In this document: piece by piece, positions 1 through 5,227 of the stretch | Layout of the letters: the number at the start of each line of letters is the position of its first letter | Numbering within the stretch: position 1 is the stretch's first letter | From: Zeimonas sp937903095 | GTDB lineage: Bacteria > Pseudomonadota > Gammaproteobacteria > Burkholderiales > Burkholderiaceae_E | Assembly: GCA_937903095.1 (NCBI GenBank) | Contig: CALCZN010000157.1 | Location: 1-6,858 of the forward strand | DNA: 6,858 nucleotides | Direction of reading: 5' to 3' | The notes under the pieces: generated by a model | Told to the model about the DNA's origin: nothing | Database searches by the model: none | What the model saw: the letters and a program-made list of their open reading frames with translations, nothing else | Translations under genes and position numbers: made by a program

Positions 1-99
1 GTCGCCGTGCACGCGGATCATCGGCGGCAGGCCGGACGACAGATGCAGGTCCGACGCCTTGTTCTTCACGGCGAACGCGAGCAGTTCGGCGATGTCCAT
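1..99 (-). CDS. pilT: PilT, type IV pilus retraction ATPase (N-terminal 33 codons only)
   Basis: The reverse strand from the ATG at 97-99 reads MDIAELLAFAVKNKASDLHL and continues SSGLPPMIRVHGD to the window edge. This is the characteristic start of PilT, the hexameric cytoplasmic ATPase that powers type IV pilus retraction in twitching motility and DNA uptake; the KASDLHLS...PPMIRV stretch belongs to its N-terminal PAS-like domain. The ATPase core (Walker A and B) lies outside the window. A good ribosome binding site, AAGGGAG, sits about 6 bases before the ATG on the minus strand, which supports this start. The gene diverges from yggS, a neighbourhood known in many beta- and gammaproteobacteria. 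PilU is a paralogue, but its N-terminus differs, so PilT is favoured. Only the 5' end can be judged. Confidence 0.9.
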   Translation of the reverse strand, partial: MDIAELLAFAVKNKASDLHLSSGLPPMIRVHGD

Positions 100-219
100 C
101 GGGCTCCCTTCGCGGACGACGATCGCGCTGCCATCGTCGCGCTGTTATCTTCACGATCCGATCTTCAGGAACACGACCGTCCCGGGCAGCGACCAGCAGC
201 CCGGACGGACTCCCGGACG
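100..219. other. Divergent intergenic region between pilT and yggS
   Basis: These 120 bases must hold the promoters of both divergent genes, but I find no convincing sigma-70 pair on either strand. On the minus strand GATAAC (around 145-150) is a possible pilT -10 box, with only a very poor -35. On the plus strand TTATCT near the same place is a possible yggS -10, also without a clear -35. I see no sigma-54 GG-N10-GC element. The right part holds an imperfect inverted repeat (179-206, listed separately) in the yggS leader. The open frame that runs from base 7 through this region into yggS does not resemble the family and is not treated as coding. Confidence 0.5.
179..206 (+). other. Imperfect inverted repeat in the yggS leader
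   Basis: CCGGGC at 182-187 pairs with GCCCGG at 199-204 around an 11-base loop. With one bulged C (181) the stem extends by two pairs, GT (179-180) with AC (205-206). It ends 13 bases before the yggS ATG, and the motif CCGGACG occurs at 201-207 and again at 213-219, immediately before the start. In mRNA such a stem could limit ribosome access. In this GC-rich DNA it may equally be chance, so no function is claimed. Confidence 0.3.
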
Positions 220-996
220 ATGAACGGCGACTCCCCGTTGCGGCAAAACTACGAGCGCGTGCTCGCGCGCATCGACCGCGCATGCGAAGCCGCCGCGCGG
301 CCGCGCGCTTCGGTGCATCTGCTGGCGGTCAGCAAGACCTTCCCCGCCGCCGACGTCCTCGCCCTCGCAGCCCTCGGCCAGCGTGCTTTCGGCGAAAACT
401 ACGTGCAAGAAGCGCTGGACAAGATCGCCGCATGCCGCGACGAGCGGTCGCGGGCGGGGGGGCTCTCGTGGCCAGAGCGGCGAAAGCCGCTCTCGTGGCA
501 CTTCATCGGCCCGATCCAGTCCAACAAGACCCGGCCGATCGCCGAGCACTTCGACTGGATCCACTCGGTAGACCGCGAGAAGATCGCCCGCCGGCTCTCC
601 GAGCAGCGTCCGCCGGCGTTCGGGCCGCTACAGCTCTGCGTTCAGGTGAACGTATCGGGCGAGGCATCGAAGAGCGGCGTCGCTCCCGACGAGGCCTTCG
701 CGCTCGTGCAGGCGTGCCGCGAGCTGCCCGCGCTGCGGGTGCGCGGCCTCACGGCGATTCCCGAACCCACCGACGACGCCTCGCTGCAGCGCCGGCGCTT
801 CGCGCAGCTGCGCGAGCTGCACGAACGAATCCGCGCCGCGCTCGACCCGGAGGCAGCCGGCGGCTTCGATACCTTGTCGATGGGAATGTCGGCCGACCTG
901 GAGTCGGCGATCGCCGAAGGCTCGACGATCGTGAGGATCGGAACGGCGCTGTTCGGCAGCAGGCCCCCGAAAGCGGGGGCCTCAGTGATGACCTAA
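220..996 (+). CDS. yggS: YggS/PLPBP family pyridoxal-phosphate homeostasis protein
   Basis: A 258-residue protein of the alanine-racemase-fold YggS (PLPBP) family, cytosolic monomers that bind pyridoxal 5'-phosphate and buffer the B6 pool without a known catalytic reaction. Visible family marks: LLAVSKTFPA with the expected PLP lysine K39, AFGENYVQEA (56-65), WHFIGPIQSNKTRP (93-106), VQVNVSGEASKSGV (141-154) and MGMSADLESAIAEGSTIVRIG (221-241), whose serine and arginine line the phosphate site. The start is set at the ATG at 220 because similarity begins there; the frame is open further upstream but reads unlike the family. No strong Shine-Dalgarno is visible. Two oddities: residues about 82-93 carry a repeated LSW around PERRKP, apparently an in-frame duplication containing a hairpin, and about ten residues follow the usual FGSR end, encoded across a terminator-like stem-loop. 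Both suggest drift in a non-critical loop and tail. Family assignment is secure. Confidence 0.95.
   Translation: MNGDSPLRQNYERVLARIDRACEAAARPRASVHLLAVSKTFPAADVLALAALGQRAFGENYVQEALDKIAACRDERSRAGGLSWPERRKPLSWHFIGPIQSNKTRPIAEHFDWIHSVDREKIARRLSEQRPPAFGPLQLCVQVNVSGEASKSGVAPDEAFALVQACRELPALRVRGLTAIPEPTDDASLQRRRFAQLRELHERIRAALDPEAAGGFDTLSMGMSADLESAIAEGSTIVRIGTALFGSRPPKAGASVMT
462..499 (+). repeat. Direct repeat GCTCTCGTGGC flanking an 8-bp GAAA-loop hairpin inside yggS
   Basis: The 11-base word GCTCTCGTGGC occurs at 462-472 and again at 489-499, offset by exactly 27 bases (nine codons), so the frame is kept and the protein repeats LSW. Between and overlapping the copies, AGAGCGGC (474-481) and GCCGCTCT (486-493) form a perfect 8-bp stem closed by a GAAA tetraloop of the GNRA type. 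The repeated unit lies just before the conserved WHFIGPIQSNK segment, in a loop where family members vary in length. It looks like a small in-frame insertion or slippage product. Confidence 0.6.
961..982. terminator. Terminator-like 9-bp hairpin at the yggS 3' end
   Basis: AGGCCCCCG (961-969) and CGGGGGCCT (974-982) are perfect reverse complements around the 4-base loop AAAG. The stem, seven of its nine pairs being G:C, would be very stable. It has the form of intrinsic terminators of GC-rich proteobacteria but has no T-run on either side, so its efficiency is doubtful. It lies within the last codons of yggS and also downstream of the opposed rpsT gene, so it could serve both transcripts. Terminator function is inferred from structure only. 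Confidence 0.45.
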
Positions 997-1029
997 TGGC
1001 CTCTCAGTGATGGCCTCTCAGTGATGACC
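981..1029. repeat. Three direct copies of CTCAGTGATGRCC between yggS and rpsT
   Basis: CTCAGTGATGACC at 981-993, CTCAGTGATGGCC at 1003-1015 and CTCAGTGATGACC at 1017-1029. The copies start 22 and 14 bases apart, and copies 2 and 3 form an exact 14-base tandem (GGCCTCTCAGTGAT). Copy 1 encodes the last yggS codons (SVMT before TAA at 994-996); copies 2 and 3 are untranslated and lie between the yggS and rpsT stops. This looks like replication-slippage tandem duplication in spacer DNA rather than a CRISPR or a protein-binding array, though binding cannot be excluded. Confidence 0.7.
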
Positions 1030-1048
1030 CGAGGACGGCCTGAGAAGT

Positions 1049-1315
1049 TCAGGACACCATCGCCTTCACCGCCGCCGACAGGCGGCTCTTGTACCGGGCG
1101 GCGGCGTTCTTGTGGATGATGTTCTTGTCGGCGATGCGATCGATCACGCCCTGCGCCGATTGAAGGGTGCTGCGCGCAACCTGCGCATCGCCCGCGGCGA
1201 TGGCCTTGCGCACCGACTTGATCGCCGTGCGCAGGCGCGAGCGCAGGCTCGAGTTGTGCAGGTTTCGCTGGACGGCCTGACGGGCCCGCTTGCGCGCCGA
1301 TGCAATGTTCGCCAT
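1049..1315 (-). CDS. rpsT: 30S ribosomal protein S20
   Basis: An 88-residue basic protein starting MANIASARKRARQAVQRNLH and ending SAAVKAMVS, the standard S20 (bS20) length and pattern: an N-terminal Arg/Lys-rich helix, then SLRSRLRTAIKSVRKAI and the IHKNAAARYKSRL segment close to the C-terminus that contact 16S rRNA. S20 is a primary binder in small-subunit assembly. The ATG at 1313-1315 is chosen because S20 proteins begin MANI; an upstream in-frame ATG at 1391-1393 overlaps the predicted -10 box and would add 26 non-homologous residues. The Shine-Dalgarno before the ATG is poor (GAGCGAGAT about 6 bases away). In E. coli S20 represses its own translation and also has a weak start region, so similar control is plausible here but not shown. 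It is monocistronic, diverging from murJ and converging on yggS. Confidence 0.97.
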   Translation of the reverse strand: MANIASARKRARQAVQRNLHNSSLRSRLRTAIKSVRKAIAAGDAQVARSTLQSAQGVIDRIADKNIIHKNAAARYKSRLSAAVKAMVS

Positions 1316-1449
1316 GAGAGAATCTCGCTCGATTTTCGATCCGGCCGCGAACCAACCCGGCGCCCGGAAAAATTCTGGAAAGCCTTGGATCATAACTCAC
1401 TTCGCGGGCCTGCGGCAAGATACGCACGCCTGTCCCCGGGGCGCCGCTG
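1316..1449. other. Divergent intergenic region between rpsT and murJ
   Basis: This 134-base region separates the two divergent starts. It contains the predicted rpsT promoter at 1389-1418 and the rpsT leader. For murJ on the plus strand I see no good -35/-10 pair; AAGATACG around 1417-1424 is a faint -10 candidate that would lie back to back with the rpsT promoter. Open frames crossing this region are out-of-frame extensions and are not considered genes. Confidence 0.45.
1389..1418 (-). promoter_or_regulatory. Predicted sigma-70 promoter of rpsT
   Basis: On the minus strand TTGCCG (1418-1413) and TATGAT (1394-1389) are separated by 18 bases. The -10 box matches TATAAT at 5 of 6 positions and the -35 box matches TTGACA at 4 of 6. 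Transcription would begin near 1382, giving a leader of about 67 bases before the rpsT ATG. It is the best promoter-like sequence I see in the window and stands out in GC-rich DNA. It is predicted from sequence alone. Confidence 0.55.
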
Positions 1450-3042
1450 ATGGGCCTGGCAAAGGCCGCCCTGACGGTCAGCGGATTGACGCTGCTGTCG
1501 CGCATCACCGGCCTGGCGCGCGAGAACATCACCGCGGCCGTGTTCGGCGCCACGGGGTTCACCGACGCGTTCTTCGTCGCGTTCCGCCTGCCGAACCTGC
1601 TGCGGCGGCTGTTCGCCGAAGGCGCCTTCTCCCAGGCCTTCGTGCCGATCCTCGCCGAAGCGCGCGAGCAGTCCGAGCGGGATCACCCGGACGACGCCGC
1701 TGCCGCTGCCCGGGCCACGCATCGGGTCGTCGACCGGGTCGCCACCGTGCTGTTCTGGGCGCTGCTCGCCGTCTCGGCCCTCGGCGTGATCGGCGCGCCC
1801 CTCCTCGTCACCGTCGTCGCCTCCGGCCTGCAATCGCAGCCGGAGGTCTTCGACGCCGCGGTCGTCATGACGCGGTGGATGTTCCCTTACATCGTGTTCG
1901 TGTCGCTGGTTTCGCTGTCGGCCGGCATCCTGAACACCTGGCGCCGCTTCGCCGTACCCGCCTTCACGCCGGTACTGCTGAACCTCGCGTTCATCGCATC
2001 GGCCATCGGACTGGCCGACCGCTTCGATCCGCCGGTCTACGCGCTGGCCGCGGGCGTGGTGCTCGGCGGCATTGCGCAACTCGCGCTGCAGGTGCCGGCA
2101 CTGCGCCGCATCGGGATGCTGCCGCGCATCGGCCTCGGCCTGCGCGGCGCGCTCGCCGACGAACACACCCGGCGGATCCTCGCATTGATGGCGCCGGCCG
2201 CGCTCGCCGTGTCGGTGGCGCAGATCAGCCTGCTGATCAACACGCACATCGCCTCGCGCCTGGCCGCGGGCAGCGTCTCGTGGATCTCCTACGCCGACCG
2301 GCTGATGGAGTTCCCGACCGCACTGCTGGGCGTCGCGCTCGGAACGGTGCTGCTGCCCACCCTGTCGCGCGCCCGCGCGGCCGGCCGCGACGACGAGTAC
2401 AGCGCACTGCTCGACTGGGGGCTGCGCCTGTGCGTGGTCCTCGCGGTGCCGTGCATGGTGGGCCTGGCGGTGCTCGCCGAACCGCTGACCGCGTTGCTGT
2501 TCCATTATGGCCGCTTCGATGCGCGCGACGTCGAGATGACGCGGCTGGCCGTGGTGGGCTACTCGATCGGCATCGTCGGCCTGATCGCGATCAAGGTGCT
2601 CGCGCCCGGCTTCTACGCGAAACAGGACGTGCGCACGCCGGTGCGCATCGCCCTCGTCGTGCTCGTCGTCACGCAGTTGATGAATCTCGTCACCGTCCCG
2701 TGGCTGCGTCACGCGGGGCTGACCGTGTCGATCTCGCTGGGCGCGCTCGCCAACGCGACGATGCTGCTCGTCGGGCTGTACCGGCGCGGCTCGTGGCGGC
2801 CGTCGCCGGGATGGTCGAAGTTCCTGCTGCAGACGGCGCTGGCCGCGGCGGCGCTCGCGGCGGCGCTGCATTTCGGCGTCGATCGCTTCGACTGGATCGC
2901 GCTGCGCGCGCAGCCGGCGCTGCGCATCGCTCTCGTCCTCGGCTTCGTCGCCGGTGGCGCCGCGCTGTACGGCCTTGCGCTGCTCGCGCTGGGCATGCGT
3001 CCGCTGCACCTGATGCGCGCCGGCGCGCGCGGTGCGGCATGA
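1450..3042 (+). CDS. murJ: MurJ, lipid II flippase (MviN family)
   Basis: A 530-residue polytopic inner-membrane protein of the MOP superfamily that moves undecaprenyl-linked lipid II to the periplasmic face for peptidoglycan assembly. The N-terminus carries the family signature, DAFFVAFRLPNLLRRLFAEG (39-58) followed by AFSQAFVP. R18, R24, D39 and R52 fall at the same positions as the functionally important residues of E. coli MurJ, and R284 in YADRLMEFP corresponds to the essential R270. ILNTWRRFAVPAF, LGVALGTVLLPTLS and KVLAPGFYAKQD are further conserved blocks. About 14 hydrophobic segments can be traced, as expected, and the length is slightly above the E. coli protein. The ATG at 1450 matches the family start; GGGGCG upstream is a weak ribosome site. 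It diverges from rpsT and is followed by proC 76 bases downstream, probably in one transcript. Confidence 0.97.
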   Translation: MGLAKAALTVSGLTLLSRITGLARENITAAVFGATGFTDAFFVAFRLPNLLRRLFAEGAFSQAFVPILAEAREQSERDHPDDAAAAARATHRVVDRVATVLFWALLAVSALGVIGAPLLVTVVASGLQSQPEVFDAAVVMTRWMFPYIVFVSLVSLSAGILNTWRRFAVPAFTPVLLNLAFIASAIGLADRFDPPVYALAAGVVLGGIAQLALQVPALRRIGMLPRIGLGLRGALADEHTRRILALMAPAALAVSVAQISLLINTHIASRLAAGSVSWISYADRLMEFPTALLGVALGTVLLPTLSRARAAGRDDEYSALLDWGLRLCVVLAVPCMVGLAVLAEPLTALLFHYGRFDARDVEMTRLAVVGYSIGIVGLIAIKVLAPGFYAKQDVRTPVRIALVVLVVTQLMNLVTVPWLRHAGLTVSISLGALANATMLLVGLYRRGSWRPSPGWSKFLLQTALAAAALAAALHFGVDRFDWIALRAQPALRIALVLGFVAGGAALYGLALLALGMRPLHLMRAGARGAA

Positions 3043-3122
3043 GCTTGCGTATCGACGCGACGATCGCGACTGCCCGCCCGGCGAGGCAGTGCTACCGCAA
3101 CGTTTCCGGAGTCCGCTCATGA
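3039..3122 (+). CDS. Possible 27-residue coupling ORF between murJ and proC
   Basis: A short frame whose ATG (3039-3041) overlaps the murJ TGA (3040-3042) as ATGA, and whose TGA (3120-3122) overlaps the proC ATG (3119-3121), again as ATGA. It would encode a basic peptide beginning MSLRIDATIATARPARQCYR. Its position would let ribosomes pass from murJ to proC without release. There is no clear Shine-Dalgarno before its start, I recognise no family, and the same frame is open across all of murJ because of GC-rich codon use, so chance is a real possibility. It is recorded because of the exact overlaps at both ends. Confidence 0.2.
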   Translation: MSLRIDATIATARPARQCYRNVSGVRS

Positions 3123-3931
3123 AGATCGCATTCATCGGAGGCGGCAACATGGCCGCGGCGCTGATCGGCGGCCTCGTCGCCCGCGACGTCGCCCCCGCCT
3201 CTTTCGTCGTGGTCGAGCCGGCGGCGCTGCAGCGCGAGACGCTGCGCGAGCGCTTCGGCGTCGTCGCCATCGAGTCCGCCGACGCGGACGCGCTGCGCGG
3301 CGCCGAACTGTGCGTGCTCGCCGTCAAGCCGCAGCAGATGCGGGCCGCGGTCTCCGGCCTGGGCGCAGTGCTCTCGGAAGCCCTCGTCGTCAGCATCGCC
3401 GCAGGAATCCGCAGCGGCGACGTCTCGCGCTGGCTCGGCGGACATCGGCGGATCGTTCGTGCGATGCCCAACACGCCGGCGCTGATCGGTCGCGGCGTCA
3501 CCGGCCTGTACGCGGCGAAGGAACTCTCCGAAGTCGACCGCGATCGCGCCGCGCGGACGATGTCGGCGGTCGGCGAAGTCGTCTGGGTCGATGCCGAGCC
3601 CGCGCTCGATGCCGTCACGGCGGTCAGCGGAAGCGGGCCGGCCTACGTGTTCCTGATGATGGAGGCGATGCAGCAGGCCGCCGGCGCGCTCGGGCTGGAC
3701 GAACGCCAGGCCCGCTCGCTCGTGCTGCACACCTTCGCCGGCGCTTCCGAACTGGCGCTGCGCAGCGACGAACCGGTCGCGCTGCTGCGCGAGCGCGTCA
3801 CGTCGAAGGGCGGCACCACCGCCGCCGCCCTCGAAGTGTTCGAGGCGAGCCCGCTGCGGCACATCTTCGTCGACGCGCTGCGCGCCGCCGAACGGCGGGG
3901 GGCGGAACTGGGGGAGGAGTTCGGGAAGTGA
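3119..3931 (+). CDS. proC: ProC, pyrroline-5-carboxylate reductase
   Basis: A 270-residue cytosolic enzyme that reduces 1-pyrroline-5-carboxylate to L-proline with NAD(P)H, the last step of proline synthesis. Visible: the N-terminal Rossmann start MKIAFIGGGNMAAALIGGL with its glycine-rich loop (7-9), LAVKPQQM (67-74), SIAAGI (92-97), RAMPNTPALIGRGVTGLY (114-131), and the C-terminal dimerisation and substrate domain with AVSGSGPAYVFLMMEAM (168-184) and the P5CR signature RERVTSKGGTTAAALEVFE (224-242). The length is typical. The ATG at 3119 is chosen because the family begins here and GGAG lies about 8 bases upstream; the frame is open back into the murJ end but that part is not conserved. It follows murJ in the same direction and converges on ubiA with only four bases between the stop codons. 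Confidence 0.97.
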   Translation: MKIAFIGGGNMAAALIGGLVARDVAPASFVVVEPAALQRETLRERFGVVAIESADADALRGAELCVLAVKPQQMRAAVSGLGAVLSEALVVSIAAGIRSGDVSRWLGGHRRIVRAMPNTPALIGRGVTGLYAAKELSEVDRDRAARTMSAVGEVVWVDAEPALDAVTAVSGSGPAYVFLMMEAMQQAAGALGLDERQARSLVLHTFAGASELALRSDEPVALLRERVTSKGGTTAAALEVFEASPLRHIFVDALRAAERRGAELGEEFGK

Positions 3932-3935
3932 CCCT

Positions 3936-4826
3936 TCACAGGTAGTAATTCGCCGCTATCCCCGCGAAGACGACCGCGCCAAACCAATTATTGTGATTGA
4001 ACGCGCGGAAGCAGCCGGCGCGGCTGCGGTCGCGGATCATCGTGTAATGCCAGATCGCGATCGCCGCGGCGCCGGCCAGGCCCACGTAGTACGGCGCGCC
4101 CAACTGCTCGATGCGGCCGACCTGCGCGAGCAGCGCGATCGTCATCGCGTAGCAGAGCATCACCATCGCGACGTCGAACCGCCCGAAAGTGATCGCGGCG
4201 GTGCGAATGCCGATCTTCAGGTCGTCGTCGCGATCGACCATCGCGTATTCGGTGTCGTAGGCGAGCGCCCAGAACACGTTGGCGGCGAGCATCCACCCTG
4301 CCGTGAGCGGCAGCGTTCCCTGGACTGCCGCGAAGCCCATCGGGATGCCGAAGCCGAAGGCGATGCCCAGGTAGGCCTGGGGTAGCGCGAGGAAGCGTTT
4401 GGTGAAGGGATAGCTTGCGGCGAGGAAGGCCGCGACGATGGCCAGTGCCCAGACCAGCGGAGGAAGCGGCAGCACCAGCAGCAGCGCGATCAGCGACAGC
4501 ACGACGAAGACGGCGACCGCTTCCCACGTGCGCAGCGCGCCGGTAGCCAGCGGCCGCTCGCGCGTGCGCTCGACGTGCCCATCGAAATCGCGGTCGGCCC
4601 AGTCGTTGATCGCGCATCCGGCCGAGCGCATCAGGAGCGTGCCCAGCACAAAAGCGAACACGACGTAGTTGCCGGGCCACCCGCCAGCGGCGATGAACAG
4701 CGCCCACAGCGTCGGCCACAGCAGCAGCAGCGTACCGATCGGCCGATGCAGCCGCGTGAGCCTGCCGTACAGCCGCAGGCGATCGATCGCGGCGAGCATC
4801 GGATGGGCGGGATTCGAAGCGCTCAC
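3936..4826 (-). CDS. ubiA: UbiA, 4-hydroxybenzoate polyprenyltransferase
   Basis: A 296-residue integral membrane prenyltransferase that attaches the polyprenyl tail to 4-hydroxybenzoate in ubiquinone synthesis. Both Mg-diphosphate motifs are present: NDWADRDFD (about 74-82) and YDTEYAMVDRDDDLKIG (about 190-206). RLHRPIGTLLLLWPTLWALF, RERPLATGAL, SYPFTKRFLALPQ and FNHNNWFGAVVFAG near the C-terminus match the bacterial UbiA pattern, and eight or nine hydrophobic segments are evident. I prefer the GTG start at 4826-4824: AGGG lies 8 bases before it and the codon overlaps the preceding comEA-like stop as GTGA. An in-frame ATG at 4847 would add 7 residues, and one at 4799 would remove 9; neither has as good a ribosome site. 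It is the last gene of the lapB-rfaE1-comEA-ubiA series and ends four bases from proC. Confidence 0.95.
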   Translation of the reverse strand: MSASNPAHPMLAAIDRLRLYGRLTRLHRPIGTLLLLWPTLWALFIAAGGWPGNYVVFAFVLGTLLMRSAGCAINDWADRDFDGHVERTRERPLATGALRTWEAVAVFVVLSLIALLLVLPLPPLVWALAIVAAFLAASYPFTKRFLALPQAYLGIAFGFGIPMGFAAVQGTLPLTAGWMLAANVFWALAYDTEYAMVDRDDDLKIGIRTAAITFGRFDVAMVMLCYAMTIALLAQVGRIEQLGAPYYVGLAGAAAIAIWHYTMIRDRSRAGCFRAFNHNNWFGAVVFAGIAANYYL

Positions 4827-5227
4827 CGGGGTCGCCCTACGTACCATTCGATCGGCCGGCCGCCGCCCTCGCGCTTCGCCGCAGCCGGCTCGATCACCTT
4901 CGCGCGGCCCGTGCCTTCGACGACATGATCCTTGCCCACCGCGAGGCCGGCGTCCCGCATCCTGCGCAGGTTCTTCTCGCCGATTCCGCGCACGCGCTCG
5001 CGCAGGTCGTCAAGGTCGCGGAACGGCTGCTGGCTGCGCGCCTCGACGATGCGCGCCGCCGTGGCCGGACCGATGCCGCGGATCGTCTGCAATTCGTCGA
5101 CCGAAGCCGTGTTCGCGTCGAGCGCCTGCGCAATGCCGCTCATCGAACCCAGCAGGCCGAACACGAACAGCACGCGCGCGAAGAACGCGCCGCGCGCTGC
5201 GAGCCGCGCACGCGCCGCGGCGATCAT
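4823..5227 (-). CDS. comEA: ComEA-like secreted helix-hairpin-helix DNA-binding protein
   Basis: A 134-residue protein with a likely signal peptide: an Arg-rich N-region, the hydrophobic core AFFARVLFVFGLLGSMSGI, and a plausible cleavage after AQA (residue 36). The mature part begins LDANTASVDELQTIRGIGPA and holds two helix-hairpin-helix units, at about 44-64 (core GIGPATA) and 73-93 (core RGIGEKN), the pattern of ComEA, which binds incoming double-stranded DNA in the periplasm during natural transformation. A low-complexity basic tail of about 35 residues follows, longer than in the small ComEA proteins I know. The ATG at 5225-5227 overlaps the rfaE1 TGA as ATGA and AGGAGC lies 8 bases upstream, so the start is well supported. 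The stop overlaps the preferred ubiA GTG. Uptake function is inferred; other small periplasmic HhH proteins exist, hence moderate certainty on the symbol. Confidence 0.85.
   Translation of the reverse strand: MIAAARARLAARGAFFARVLFVFGLLGSMSGIAQALDANTASVDELQTIRGIGPATAARIVEARSQQPFRDLDDLRERVRGIGEKNLRRMRDAGLAVGKDHVVEGTGRAKVIEPAAAKREGGGRPIEWYVGRPR

Noticed and set aside
7..219. N-terminal extension of yggS back to base 7
   Set aside because: The extra residues are antisense to the pilT start and the intergenic region and do not resemble YggS; similarity begins at the ATG at 220.
981..1029. CRISPR-like array
   Set aside because: The repeats are only 13 bases long with 1- and 9-base gaps, far from CRISPR repeat and spacer lengths, and no cas genes are near.
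1290..3122. 610-codon plus-strand frame overlapping murJ
   Set aside because: It is the alternative frame of murJ and encodes Arg/Ala-rich low-complexity sequence; only its last 28 codons are noted, because of the double ATGA overlap.
1390..3618. 742-codon open frame on the minus strand opposite murJ and the start of proC
   Set aside because: It is antisense to two clearly recognised genes, its product is a compositionally biased Arg/Gln/His/Ala string with no family resemblance, and such long frames arise from GC-biased third positions.
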